A DNA stretch of 64,000 nucleotides from Hydrocarboniphaga sp965279055 (GCF_965279055.1 NZ_OZ257125.1:62001-126000); one strand, 5' to 3'. Numbered from the stretch's first letter, positions 1 to 7,198 are shown. Numbers and translations are program-made. Notes: generated by a model from the sequence alone, not told the origin.

Positions 1-1
1 G

Positions 2-481
2 CAGCGCCATCGCGAAGCGCACCGCCTGACACCGGTCGGCCTGGGCACCGACGGCCGCGACAAGCTGTTGATACCGGCCGCTGCGCGCGCCTGGCTGTCG
101 ATGCGCGAAGCCGCCGCCGGCGACGGCATCACGTTGCAGCTGGTGTCGGCTTTTCGCAGCGTCGAGTTTCAGGCTGCGCTGTTGCGCTCGCGTCTGGCGA
201 AAGGCGAGAGCGTCGAGATGGCGCTTAAGGTCAACGCGCCGCCGGGTTACAGCGAGCATCACAGCGGCCGCGCGATCGACATCGGTACGCCGGGCTGCGG
301 CGGCTTGGACGAGGCTTTCGAAAACACCGCGGCGTTCGCGTGGTTGGAACGCGAAGCGGCGCGACATGGCTTCACGATGAGTTATCCGCGCGACAATCCG
401 CAGGGCTATCTGTACGAGCCCTGGCACTGGTGTTTCAGTCCCCTCTCCCTCCGGGAGAGGGTGGCCCGAAGGGCCGGGTGA
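2..481 (+). CDS. VanY-type D-alanyl-D-alanine carboxypeptidase, 5' end outside window
   Basis: Partial gene; the reading frame is open to the left edge. Peptidase M15B (VanY) enzymes are zinc DD-carboxypeptidases that trim the terminal D-Ala of peptidoglycan stem peptides in the periplasm. Visible signatures are SAFRS near the start, the zinc motif SEHHSGRAIDIG (H and D ligands) and EPWHW with the last zinc histidine. The natural protein should end soon after EPWHW. Instead the final 14 or so codons (SPLSLRERVARRAG) and the TGA at 479-481 are read from an intergenic inverted-repeat element that starts near 440. Family assignment is firm; the substrate is inferred. Confidence 0.85.
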   Translation, partial: QRHREAHRLTPVGLGTDGRDKLLIPAAARAWLSMREAAAGDGITLQLVSAFRSVEFQAALLRSRLAKGESVEMALKVNAPPGYSEHHSGRAIDIGTPGCGGLDEAFENTAAFAWLEREAARHGFTMSYPRDNPQGYLYEPWHWCFSPLSLRERVARRAG

Positions 482-545
482 GGGCGTCGCAGATCGGCGC
501 GAATGTCGAGTCCCTCACCCTGCCCTCTCCCGGAGGGAGAGGGCT
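440..545. repeat. Family A inverted repeat pair, copy 1
   Basis: Two oppositely oriented arms, 440-486 and 512-545, each with the core CCCTCTCC...GGAGAGGG and an outward GGGTGAGGG/CCCTCACCC segment. The same design occurs at 23.5, 26.7 and 28.7 kb. The left arm overlaps the 3' end of the vanY-like gene and supplies its stop codon; the right arm ends 10 bp from the mtnC stop. It lies between convergent genes and can fold as a hairpin in either transcript. Confidence 0.85.
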
Positions 546-555
546 TGAGCGCAGC

Positions 556-1236
556 TCAGGCCGGCAGCCGCACTTCCGAAAAATCCGCGGCCTGCGGATG
601 CGCCGCGGACGGCTTGGCGATCGCGTCGCGGATCAGCTGGCAGGTCTGCATGCCGGCGGCGCGGGCGGCGTCGAGCTCCTCGCCGATATCCGACAGAAAC
701 AGCACCTGGCTGCCCGCAATGCCAATGCGCTCGATGATCGCGCGATACGAGGCCGCTTCGCGTTTGCCGCCGACCTGCGTGTCGAAGTAACCCGAGAACA
801 GCGGCGTCAGATCGCCGGCGTCGCTGTGGCCGAAGATCAGCTGCTGCGCTTCGACCGAGCCCGAGGAATACACGTAGAGCTGCAGGCCCTGTTCGTGCCA
901 GCGGCGCAGGAAGACCGGCGTGTCGGCGTAGACATGACCCTTCAATTCACCGGCCTGGTAGCCCACTTTCCAAATCATGCCCTGCAGGGTTTTCAGCGGC
1001 GTGGCCTTGCGGTCTTCGTCTATCCACTGCTCCAGCACGCCGGCGGCTTCGTCGATCGACAGGTCCCAGCCCACGACCGCTTCGACATCGTCGATCAGTG
1101 CCTGCACCAGCGGATCACCGGCCTGCTCGCGCAGGAATCCGCGCAGATGCGCGCGCGCATACGGGAACAGGCTCTTGTGCACGAACTCGATCGAAGTGGT
1201 TGTTCCTTCGATGTCAGTGACGATCGCGCGAATCAT
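556..1236 (-). CDS. mtnC: Enolase-phosphatase E1 (2,3-diketo-5-methylthiopentyl-1-phosphate enolase/phosphatase)
   Basis: MtnC (EC 3.1.3.77) is a HAD-superfamily enzyme of the methionine salvage cycle that enolises and dephosphorylates the diketone intermediate to acireductone, the substrate of MtnD. The 226-residue protein begins with the HAD nucleophile motif I..DIEGTTTS and ends with the acidic motif in FLSDIGEELDAA. The ATG at 1236 is chosen because it puts DIEG at residues 7-10 as usual in the family and has GGAGAG just upstream. The start overlaps (ATGA) the stop of a short upstream frame that is itself a remnant of an mtnC start. Last gene of mtnB-mtnD-mtnC. Confidence 0.95.
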   Translation of the reverse strand: MIRAIVTDIEGTTTSIEFVHKSLFPYARAHLRGFLREQAGDPLVQALIDDVEAVVGWDLSIDEAAGVLEQWIDEDRKATPLKTLQGMIWKVGYQAGELKGHVYADTPVFLRRWHEQGLQLYVYSSGSVEAQQLIFGHSDAGDLTPLFSGYFDTQVGGKREAASYRAIIERIGIAGSQVLFLSDIGEELDAARAAGMQTCQLIRDAIAKPSAAHPQAADFSEVRLPA

Positions 1237-1376
1237 GTGCTCTCCAAAGCCATCCATGGCGCCGCAGTCCGGCCCGGCCATCCGTGGCCGGGCGCTCGCC
1301 GGGACGAACGTCCACTGGACGTTCGTCTATTTCCGGCTCGCCCCTCGATATCAGTCACGATCGCCTTGATCGCCAC
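1233..1376 (-). pseudogene. Remnant of a second mtnC 5' end, forming a 47-codon frame between mtnD and mtnC
   Basis: Starting with GTG at 1376, two bases past the mtnD stop, the frame encodes VAIKAIVTDIEG, matching the MIRAIVTDIEG start of the intact mtnC but with different codons (GTG/GTC, GAT/GAC, GAG/GAA, GGG/GGA). Homology ends after about 12 codons. The frame stays open through GC-rich palindromic sequence and stops at a TGA that overlaps the mtnC ATG as ATGA. It looks like the surviving start of an earlier mtnC whose body was lost or replaced, left in a form that could still couple translation from mtnD to the present mtnC. Translation is inferred. Confidence 0.6.
1303..1327. repeat. 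Perfect 12-bp palindrome within the mtnD-mtnC spacer
   Basis: GACGAACGTCCA at 1303-1314 and TGGACGTTCGTC at 1316-1327 are perfect inverted copies around one base, giving a strong hairpin in the operon mRNA. The half site shares GGGACGAACG with the family C repeats elsewhere in the window, so it may be a degenerate family C piece. There is no T-tract, so it is not a classical terminator. Confidence 0.7.
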
Positions 1377-1377
1377 T

Positions 1378-1941
1378 TCAAGCCGCCGGGTAATGCGGCG
1401 CTTCGAGGCGCGGAAAACGATCCGCGATCTTGTCGCCGGTGAAGTTCGCGACCCAGCCTTCCGGCGTCGTGAACAGGCGTATCGCTTTCAGGTTCGGATT
1501 CGGGCCCATGTCGAACCAGTGCGTGGTGTGGGCCGGCACGCTGAGCAGGTCGCCCTTGACGCAGCGCACGCCGTAGACGCGACCGTCCTTGCGGATGTTG
1601 AACAGGCCTTCGCCCTGGACGAAGAAGCGCACCTCGAAATCGTCGTGCGTGTGTTCGTGCAGGAACTTGTCGCGCATCGCCTCCTTCTGCGGATGGCTGG
1701 CGTACAGGCTGATCACGTCGACGCTCTTGAAGCCATAGGTCTTCATCAGCCGGTCGATGGAATCGCGATAGGCCTCGATCACCTCGTCCTGGCTGGCCTG
1801 ATCGTCGAGCTGCTTGCGCGCTTCCCAGCGCTCGAAGCCGACGCCGATCTTGTCGAGCGCGCGACGGATGTCGTCGAAGCTCGTGTACGTGGCCTCCGGC
1901 TGGCCGGCGGAACCTTCTGGATAGATGCGCAGTTCACTCAT
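1378..1941 (-). CDS. mtnD: Acireductone dioxygenase
   Basis: MtnD (EC 1.13.11.54 with iron; off-pathway CO-forming chemistry with nickel) oxidises acireductone to the keto-acid precursor of methionine plus formate. The 187-residue cupin carries the metal site HTHDDFEVRFFVQGEG and the second histidine in HTTHWFDMGP. The ATG at 1941 is preferred over upstream codons because it follows GGAGAAA and overlaps the mtnB stop as ATGA, which implies translational coupling. Cytosolic. Confidence 0.96.
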   Translation of the reverse strand: MSELRIYPEGSAGQPEATYTSFDDIRRALDKIGVGFERWEARKQLDDQASQDEVIEAYRDSIDRLMKTYGFKSVDVISLYASHPQKEAMRDKFLHEHTHDDFEVRFFVQGEGLFNIRKDGRVYGVRCVKGDLLSVPAHTTHWFDMGPNPNLKAIRLFTTPEGWVANFTGDKIADRFPRLEAPHYPAA

Positions 1942-2552
1942 GTGTGTTTCTCCAACGTTAACTTCCTCAACTCGCACTCGAACATGAACTCCAGGGCTTC
2001 CACGCGATGGCGTGCTTGCGCCACCGAACTGCCCCAGGCGTAAAGACCGTGGCCGGCGATCAGATACGCGGCCGCGGCTGACTTCTTCATATGGGCATCG
2101 ATCGCGGATGCCAGACGCGCGATGTCCTGATCGTTTTCAAATACCGGGATTTCCACTGCCGCGTCATGCGTGCTGATGCCCGGCAACAGCTTCAACAGCT
2201 CGTAACCGGCCAGACGCACGCTGGACTGGCGCATCGACAGCAGGGTGTTGGCAACAGAATGCGTGTGCAGCGCAGCGCCGATGCCGGCATCCATCTTGTA
2301 CAGCTGGCAATGCAGCAGGGTTTCGTAGCTGGCCTTGCGGCTGCTGTCGTCGGGCCGGCCTTCGAGGTCCGCAACCAGGAAGGCATCCGGCGTCAGCTCG
2401 CCCTTGTGCCAGCCGGAGGCGGTGATCAGCATGCGATTCGACGACAGCCGCGCCGAAAAGTTTCCGCCGGTCGCCGGCACCCAGCCGCGCTGATGGAACA
2501 GCGCGCCGGCCGCGATCATGTCGCGGGCATAGCAGTCAAGCTCGGCATTCAT
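1938..2552 (-). CDS. mtnB: Methylthioribulose-1-phosphate dehydratase
   Basis: MtnB (EC 4.2.1.109) dehydrates 5-methylthioribulose 1-phosphate to the diketone used by MtnC. It is a class II aldolase-fold zinc enzyme; the N-terminal W.PATGGNFSARL segment, ALHTHSVANT (zinc histidines) and the late YLIAGHGLYAWG histidine are all present in 204 residues. It is first in the operon. No mtnA or mtnP is in the window, so the cycle is completed elsewhere. The start lacks a Shine-Dalgarno sequence and has TAGAGT 9 nt upstream, compatible with a leaderless or very short-leader mRNA. Confidence 0.95.
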   Translation of the reverse strand: MNAELDCYARDMIAAGALFHQRGWVPATGGNFSARLSSNRMLITASGWHKGELTPDAFLVADLEGRPDDSSRKASYETLLHCQLYKMDAGIGAALHTHSVANTLLSMRQSSVRLAGYELLKLLPGISTHDAAVEIPVFENDQDIARLASAIDAHMKKSAAAAYLIAGHGLYAWGSSVAQARHRVEALEFMFECELRKLTLEKHT

Positions 2553-2561
2553 GGGGGCGCG

Positions 2562-2567
2562 ACTCTA
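2562..2567 (-). promoter_or_regulatory. Candidate -10 box of the mtn operon, 9 nt from the mtnB start
   Basis: Read on the minus strand, TAGAGT matches TATAAT at four of six bases and ends nine bases before the mtnB ATG, with no ribosome-binding site between. No clear -35 is seen. The same spacing recurs at several other genes in the window. Confidence 0.35.
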
Positions 2568-2671
2568 AGGGATGGCGAAAGCTGGATCAATGCGGCAATT
2601 TTGCGCGCGATGGATGAATCTGTCGCGTCAGCGCCAAGATCGTTTGGCCGCCTGCTTATGCCTCCGCCGGC

Positions 2672-4144
2672 TCAGATCAGGAACACCGAGGCCAGGCCGA
2701 GGAAGATGAAGAAGCCCATGCTGTCGGTGATCGCGGTCAGGATCACCGACGAGCCCATCACCGGGTCGCGGCCGAAGCGCTGCAGCAGCAGCGGGATGAA
2801 CACGCCGGCCAGCGCCGCGACCAGCAGTTCGAGAATCGTTGCGCCGGCGATGACCAGGGTCAGTGGCAGGTTGCGGTAGAGCAGCAAGGTGAACAGGCCC
2901 AGTGCCGTGCCCCAGACCGCGCCGTTGAGCGCGGCGATCGACAGCTCCTTGGTCAGCATCTTGCGCAGCTGGCTGGCGCCGAGCTGGCCCATCGCCAGGC
3001 CGCGAATCACCAGCGCCATGGTCTGGTTGCCGGTGTTGCCGCCGATGCTGGCGACGATCGGCATCAGCACGGCCAGCGCCACCAGCTGCGCGATCACCGC
3101 CTCGAACTCGCCGATCACGCGCGAGGCGACGAACGCGGTCAGCACGTTCAGCCCCAGCCACGGCCAGCGGTTGCGCGCGCTTTGCGTCACCGGCGCGAAC
3201 AGGTCTTCCTCTTCGGACAGACCGACCTGGCGCAGGCTCTCGGTGCTGGCGCGCTCCTTGATCTCATCGACCACCGCGTCGACGGTGATGCGGCCGACCA
3301 CCTGGTTGTGCAGATTCACCACCGGCGCCGACACCAGGTCGTATTTCTCGAACGCGGTGACCGCTTCACGCATCAGGTCGTCGGTGTAGAAAAAGATCGT
3401 GTCGCGGGTCATTTCCGCGCCCACTTCGGCATCCGGCTCGCCGAGCAGCAAGCGGGATAGCGGGAGCACGCCGCGCAGATGATTGCTGCGGTTGACGACG
3501 AAAATCTGCGTCGTATGCGGCGGCAGTACCTTGCGCCGGCGCAGCAGGCGTAACACCGCTTCGAGTGTCGTGTCCTCGCGCATCGACACGAAATCCAGGT
3601 CCATCAGCGAGCCGACCGAGTCCTCCGGGAAGGACAGCATCGAGCGCACTTCGGCCTGATCGGCATTGTCGAGCCGCTGTAGCACCGCCTGTCCGACATC
3701 GTCGGGCAGGCTGCTGACCAGGTCGGCGATGTCTTCCGAATCCAGCGGCGCGACCACCGCGGCGATGTCGTCCGGCGCCATGTGCGCGACCAGCATGCGC
3801 CGCACCGCGTCCGAGGTTTCGAGCAGCACCGCGCCGCGCCGCTCTGGCCGCACCAGCGCCCAGGCCAGATCGCGCGCGTCCGGGTCCAGGCTCTCCAGCA
3901 CGAAGGCGATGTCGGCCGGGTGAAAGCTGGCCAGGCGCGTTTCCAGCGCCGCCTGGTGCTGGCGCGCGACCAGCTGCGCAACCACGTCCTGGCGGCCGTT
4001 TTCGGACGCCGAACGCTGCAGCAGTTCGCGCTCGACTGCCTGTCGGGACAGCAGCTCGATCACCTGCGCGCGCGCCTGTTCCAGGTGCCGGTAGTGATGG
4101 CGCTGGCTGTTGCTGTCGGTACTGGCGTCGGCGACGTCGTTCAT
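2672..4144 (-). CDS. mgtE: Magnesium transporter MgtE
   Basis: MgtE is a homodimeric inner-membrane Mg2+ channel gated by cytosolic magnesium-sensing domains. The 490-residue product shows the whole architecture: an N-terminal superhelical MgtE_N domain (about 25-150) with HPADIAFVLE and PDDIAAVVAPLDSEDIADL, a CBS pair (about 155-285) including VSAPVVNLHNQVVG, then five membrane helices with the family signature around MPIVASIGGNTGNQT and the last helix at the C-terminus. ATG 4144 is chosen because upstream sequence in the frame is Arg-rich and non-family. Monocistronic on the minus strand, downstream of the rpmG terminator. Confidence 0.93.
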   Translation of the reverse strand: MNDVADASTDSNSQRHHYRHLEQARAQVIELLSRQAVERELLQRSASENGRQDVVAQLVARQHQAALETRLASFHPADIAFVLESLDPDARDLAWALVRPERRGAVLLETSDAVRRMLVAHMAPDDIAAVVAPLDSEDIADLVSSLPDDVGQAVLQRLDNADQAEVRSMLSFPEDSVGSLMDLDFVSMREDTTLEAVLRLLRRRKVLPPHTTQIFVVNRSNHLRGVLPLSRLLLGEPDAEVGAEMTRDTIFFYTDDLMREAVTAFEKYDLVSAPVVNLHNQVVGRITVDAVVDEIKERASTESLRQVGLSEEEDLFAPVTQSARNRWPWLGLNVLTAFVASRVIGEFEAVIAQLVALAVLMPIVASIGGNTGNQTMALVIRGLAMGQLGASQLRKMLTKELSIAALNGAVWGTALGLFTLLLYRNLPLTLVIAGATILELLVAALAGVFIPLLLQRFGRDPVMGSSVILTAITDSMGFFIFLGLASVFLI

Positions 4145-4210
4145 GGACGCGATCTTACGCCGCGCAGGTGATGCTTCGACATGCGCACCGTGAATAAAGC
4201 GTGCGCGCAA

Positions 4211-4242
4211 CAAAAAGGCGCGACCCGAAGGGCCGCGCCTTG
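4211..4242 (-). terminator. Rho-independent terminator of rpmB-rpmG
   Basis: On the minus strand AAGGCGCGGCC, a CTTCGG-type loop and GTCGCGCC are followed by TTTTTG, a textbook intrinsic terminator 35 bp past the rpmG stop. Confidence 0.9.
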
Positions 4243-4276
4243 TGCGATGCCGTCGCCATGCAGGCGACGGATCGGC

Positions 4277-4447
4277 TTACTTGATCTTCGCTTCCTTGAA
4301 CACGACGTGCTTGCGCACGATCGGGTCGTATTTCTTGAACTCGAATTTGTCCGGGGTGTTCTTCTTGTTCTTCGTCGTGGTGTAGAAGAACCCGGTGTCG
4401 GCGGTCGAGATCAGCTTGATCTTTTCGCGTTCTTTTTTCTTGGCCAT
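4277..4447 (-). CDS. rpmG: 50S ribosomal protein L33, zinc-free form
   Basis: L33 is a small protein of the large ribosomal subunit near the E site. The 56-residue protein starts MAKKKEREKIKLIS and carries the family core GFFYTTTKNKKNTP and the KFDP-like KKYDP segment. It has no cysteines, so it is the C-minus (zinc-independent) paralogue type. Start ATG 4447 follows AAGGAG. It lies 10 bp behind rpmB, the usual bacterial order, and ends in a strong terminator. Confidence 0.97.
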   Translation of the reverse strand: MAKKKEREKIKLISTADTGFFYTTTKNKKNTPDKFEFKKYDPIVRKHVVFKEAKIK

Positions 4448-4457
4448 GGCTAGCTCC

Positions 4458-4694
4458 TTAGACCTTCACGCCATTCTTGCGAATGTCGGCGAGCACGACG
4501 TCGATGCCCTTCTTGTCGATGATGCGCAGGCCGTGATTCGACACGCGCAGCGAGATGAACTTCTTCTCGGCCTCGACCCAGAAACGATGGGTATGCAGGT
4601 TCGGTTCAAAACGGCGACGGCGGCGATTGTTCGCGTGAGAAACCGTATTGCCGACCAGCGGCTTTTTGCCGGTGACCTGACAGACTTTGGACAT
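4458..4694 (-). CDS. rpmB: 50S ribosomal protein L28
   Basis: L28 is a structural protein of the large subunit. The 78-residue product starts MSKVCQVTGKKPLVGN and contains SHANNRRRRRFEPNLH and FWVEAEKKFISLRVSNHGLR, typical of the proteobacterial family. Start ATG 4694 fits the usual N-terminus. First gene of rpmB-rpmG. In many gammaproteobacteria radC lies directly upstream; here three unrelated genes separate them. Confidence 0.97.
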   Translation of the reverse strand: MSKVCQVTGKKPLVGNTVSHANNRRRRRFEPNLHTHRFWVEAEKKFISLRVSNHGLRIIDKKGIDVVLADIRKNGVKV

Positions 4695-4808
4695 GACACA
4701 ACCTCGAAGCTGAAAAGGGCGCGAATCAGACCCAAAAACATCAGGGGCCCGAAAAGGGTCGCGAAAGATACCAGCGAAGTCCGGCAGCGGCAAGGGTTTC
4801 AGCCTGGC

Positions 4809-5495
4809 TCAGCCGCGGTCGCTGCGCGCGAAGCGCACGAAATCCTCGATCCGGCGCCCGTCCTGGTCGGGATAGTGCCGCCCGGCCGGCGCCAGCGAGC
4901 CGATACGGTCGATGCGGAACTGGCGAAAATTGTCGCGCAGCTCGCACCAGCCGGCCAGGGTCCAGGCCGCGCCCCAGAAGTACAGTCCCAGCGGCCAGAC
5001 GCAGCGCTCGCTGAGCGCGTCCTGCTGGTCGCGGTACTCGCCCAGGCGCATCACCTCTCGCTGGCTGATCGCCTGGTGCAGGCGGTCGAACAGGCCGCCC
5101 GGCACCGGCGAGGTGAAGGACGGCGCATACAGCCGGGTCCGCTCCAGCTCGATGCGCGCGTCTTCCGGCAGCGCGGCGGCGATCTTGGCCAGCGCCGAGG
5201 CGGCGGCGCTGGCGGTTTCCGGCCCGGACCAGACCTGGACGATGCGCGCGCCGGCGGCCAGGGCCTGCAGCTCGGGCTTGTCGAACATCAGCGGCGGCAG
5301 GTCATAGCCGGCGCCCAGCCGGTAGCCGACGCCGGCCTCGCCCTCGATCGGCACGCCCGACAGCGTCAGGTCGCGCACGTCGCGGTACACCGTGCGCATC
5401 GACACCTGCAGCCAGCCGGACAGCTGCGCGGCCGTGGTCAGGCGCCGGCCGCGCAGGTACTGGACGATACGGAACAGGCGGTCGGCGCGGCGCAT
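4809..5495 (-). CDS. HTH and WYL-domain transcriptional regulator (YafY type)
   Basis: A 228-residue DNA-binding regulator. Residues 1-60 form a DeoR-like winged helix (RADRLFRIVQYLR..RLTTAAQLSGWLQVSMRTVYRDV); the rest is a ligand-sensing WYL domain with VWPLGLYFWGAAWTLAGWCELRDNFRQFRIDRI. Genes of this type usually repress or activate their neighbours. It is the third gene behind a glyoxalase-like and a START-like gene on the same strand, 42 bp after the latter, so these are its likely targets. The ligand is unknown. Confidence 0.88.
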   Translation of the reverse strand: MRRADRLFRIVQYLRGRRLTTAAQLSGWLQVSMRTVYRDVRDLTLSGVPIEGEAGVGYRLGAGYDLPPLMFDKPELQALAAGARIVQVWSGPETASAAASALAKIAAALPEDARIELERTRLYAPSFTSPVPGGLFDRLHQAISQREVMRLGEYRDQQDALSERCVWPLGLYFWGAAWTLAGWCELRDNFRQFRIDRIGSLAPAGRHYPDQDGRRIEDFVRFARSDRG

Positions 5496-5537
5496 GCCGA
5501 CAGCTTAAAGCGGCCGGCGCGCTGGCATCGAGCGGCA

Positions 5538-5960
5538 TCAGCGCTCGGCGTGCTGTTTCAGCGCGGCCAGCACCTCGCCGAAATCCTCGGTCGCCGCTGC
5601 GCCGAGATCGGCCGCGAACGGCCCGCAGACTTCGGTGCGGAACACCACGCGTGTGCGCCGTGCGTCCAGCGGTTCGATCAGGTGATGCACGCGCAGGCGC
5701 GTGCCGTGCAGCACGGTCTCGTCGGTGAAGCCCTGGTTCTCGCGTACCTCGAGCAGGCGGCTGGCGAACGGGTCTTCGCCGGGCGGCTGAATTACCAGGC
5801 AGCTGCCGCCGGCAAAGACGCCGTGCAGCTCGATGCGCTCGATGCCGGCGTTCCACTGCGGCCAGCCGGCGACGTCGACGAACAGCTGCCAGATCCGCTG
5901 CGGCATCGCGTGGATGTCGATGCGGCGCTCGTCACGCCAAGTCGGCGTCGGCGCATTCAT
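5538..5960 (-). CDS. SRPBCC (START-like) family protein
   Basis: A 140-residue single-domain protein of the polyketide cyclase/AHSA1-like superfamily, which forms a helix-grip fold with a deep hydrophobic pocket. The N-terminal RRIDIHAMPQRIWQLFVDVAGWPQWNAGIERIE pattern (W..W near residue 30) is typical. Its start overlaps the stop of the preceding VOC gene as TGATG. Ligand and reaction unknown; no catalytic residues can be assigned. With its VOC and WYL neighbours it suggests a small stress or detoxification operon. Confidence 0.8.
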   Translation of the reverse strand: MNAPTPTWRDERRIDIHAMPQRIWQLFVDVAGWPQWNAGIERIELHGVFAGGSCLVIQPPGEDPFASRLLEVRENQGFTDETVLHGTRLRVHHLIEPLDARRTRVVFRTEVCGPFAADLGAAATEDFGEVLAALKQHAER

Positions 5961-6325
5961 CAGCGCACGCTGCGGGTGTCGAACAGCGGGTTTTCGATGA
6001 GGCTCAGGCGGTTGCCGAAAGGATCGAGCACCGAGCCGACCTTGATGCCGTCGCCGACGTCGTGCGGCGGCTCCAGGTCCCTGGCACCCAGCTCCAGCAG
6101 CCGCGCGTATTCGGCCTCGGCGTTGTCGACGCCCCAGAACGCCTGAGCGCCGTCGGCGCCGGGGATCGCGTCCGGCAGCAGGCCGAGCTCGAAGCCGCCG
6201 ACCGCGAAGCCGACGTAGTAGGGTTGGTCGTAATAAGGCGGGACGCCGAACACTTTCGTGTACCAGGCCTTGGCGGCGGCAAGATCGGGCGCGGGGTAGA
6301 TGGCGGTTCGCAGGCCGAGGATCAT
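5960..6325 (-). CDS. VOC (glyoxalase/bleomycin-resistance fold) family protein
   Basis: A 121-residue vicinal-oxygen-chelate protein with the N-terminal MILGLRTAIYPAPDLAAAKAWYTKVFG and C-terminal DPFGNRLSLIENP motifs of the family. Members bind metals and act as lyases, dioxygenases or antibiotic sequestration proteins; the first metal histidine is replaced here (RTAIYP), so enzymatic function is uncertain. The ATG at 6325 is preferred over the ATG at 6337 because GGAG lies six bases upstream of it. First gene of the VOC-SRPBCC-WYL set. Confidence 0.83.
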   Translation of the reverse strand: MILGLRTAIYPAPDLAAAKAWYTKVFGVPPYYDQPYYVGFAVGGFELGLLPDAIPGADGAQAFWGVDNAEAEYARLLELGARDLEPPHDVGDGIKVGSVLDPFGNRLSLIENPLFDTRSVR

Positions 6326-6419
6326 GGGCAGCTCCATTGCAGTTGGCGGTGCAGTGTCGGCCCGCGCTGCTGACAGGCTGATGTCAGTAGAGGCCTCGGG
6401 CGTGTACAGAGGTGCGCCT

Positions 6420-6450
6420 TTGTAGGAGCGGACCCTGTCCGCGACTCAAG
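6420..6450. repeat. Single-arm family B repeat
   Basis: TGTAGGAGCGGACCCTGTCC with flanking GCGAC matches the arms at 44.74-44.81 kb. Only one arm is present here, 10 bp beyond the 3' end of radC. The internal GCGGACCCTGTCCGC is itself a short palindrome. Confidence 0.75.
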
Positions 6451-6459
6451 GCCTGCGAG

Positions 6460-7134
6460 TCACAACCAACCCCGCTCCGCAAACGACACCGGCGCCGCCT
6501 CGCCGACGACGAAGTGATCCAGCACGCGCACGTCGATCAGCCGCAGCGCCTGCGTCAGCCGCTCGGTCAGCAGGCGGTCCGAGGCCGACGGCTCGGCCAC
6601 ACCGCTGGGATGGTTGTGCGCAAAGATCACCGCCGAGGCCGCGCATTTCAGCGCCGCCTTGACCACCTCGCGCGGATACACCGCGGCGCTGTCCAGCGTT
6701 CCGACCGACAGCTCTTCATAAGCCAGCAGCCGGTGCTGCGTATCCAGGAACAGCGCCGCGAACACTTCGCGGTCGAGGTCGCGCAGCCGCGTCTGCAGGA
6801 AGCGGCGCACGGTCTTGGGGTCGTTCAGCGCCTCGCGCTGGCGGATTTCCTCGCCCAGGTGGCGCCGGCCCATTTCGAGCACCGCCTGCAGCTGCGCGTA
6901 CTTGGCGTCGCCCAGGCCCTTGGCGGCGCAGAACTGCGCGCGATCCGCGGCCAGCAGCCCGCGCAGGCCGTCGAAACGCGTCAGCAGCCCGCGCGCCAGA
7001 TCGACCGCGCTTTTACCGGCCATGCCGGTGCGCAGGAAGATCGCCAGCAGTTCGGCATCGCTCAGCGCCGCCGCGCCGCGCTCCAGCAGTTTCTCGCGCG
7101 GGCGCTCGCCCGCCGGCCAGTCGCGGATGCTCAT
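6460..7134 (-). CDS. radC: RadC family JAB/JAMM-domain protein
   Basis: A 224-residue RadC (YeeS-like) protein: an N-terminal helix-hairpin-helix-like region (about 15-90) and a C-terminal JAMM metalloprotease-like domain with E at about 141, HNHPSG at 173-178 and Asp186. Despite its name its role in DNA repair is not established; members often accompany mobile elements but this chromosomal copy sits in the conserved radC/rpmB-rpmG and coaBC neighbourhood. It is transcribed divergently from coaBC across 71 bp; TATAAA on the minus strand near 7173-7178 is a plausible -10. Confidence 0.93.
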   Translation of the reverse strand: MSIRDWPAGERPREKLLERGAAALSDAELLAIFLRTGMAGKSAVDLARGLLTRFDGLRGLLAADRAQFCAAKGLGDAKYAQLQAVLEMGRRHLGEEIRQREALNDPKTVRRFLQTRLRDLDREVFAALFLDTQHRLLAYEELSVGTLDSAAVYPREVVKAALKCAASAVIFAHNHPSGVAEPSASDRLLTERLTQALRLIDVRVLDHFVVGEAAPVSFAERGWL

Positions 7135-7192
7135 CGTCGTTGCCGCCTCGTCAAAGATTCCCCAGAGCGGAATTTATAAGTGCGCAAAACGC

Positions 7193-7198
7193 TAGAAT
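7193..7198 (+). promoter_or_regulatory. Candidate -10 of coaBC, 7 nt before the start codon
   Basis: TAGAAT (five of six consensus bases) ends seven bases before the coaBC ATG and there is no Shine-Dalgarno sequence. Transcription starting about 7 nt downstream would begin on or just before the ATG. Confidence 0.5.

Noticed and set aside
4395..6146. Long open frame of nearly 600 codons on the plus strand opposite rpmB, the WYL regulator and the SRPBCC gene
   Set aside because: Arg/Ala/Gln-rich composition without motifs; it is the antisense image of well-supported genes in GC-rich DNA.
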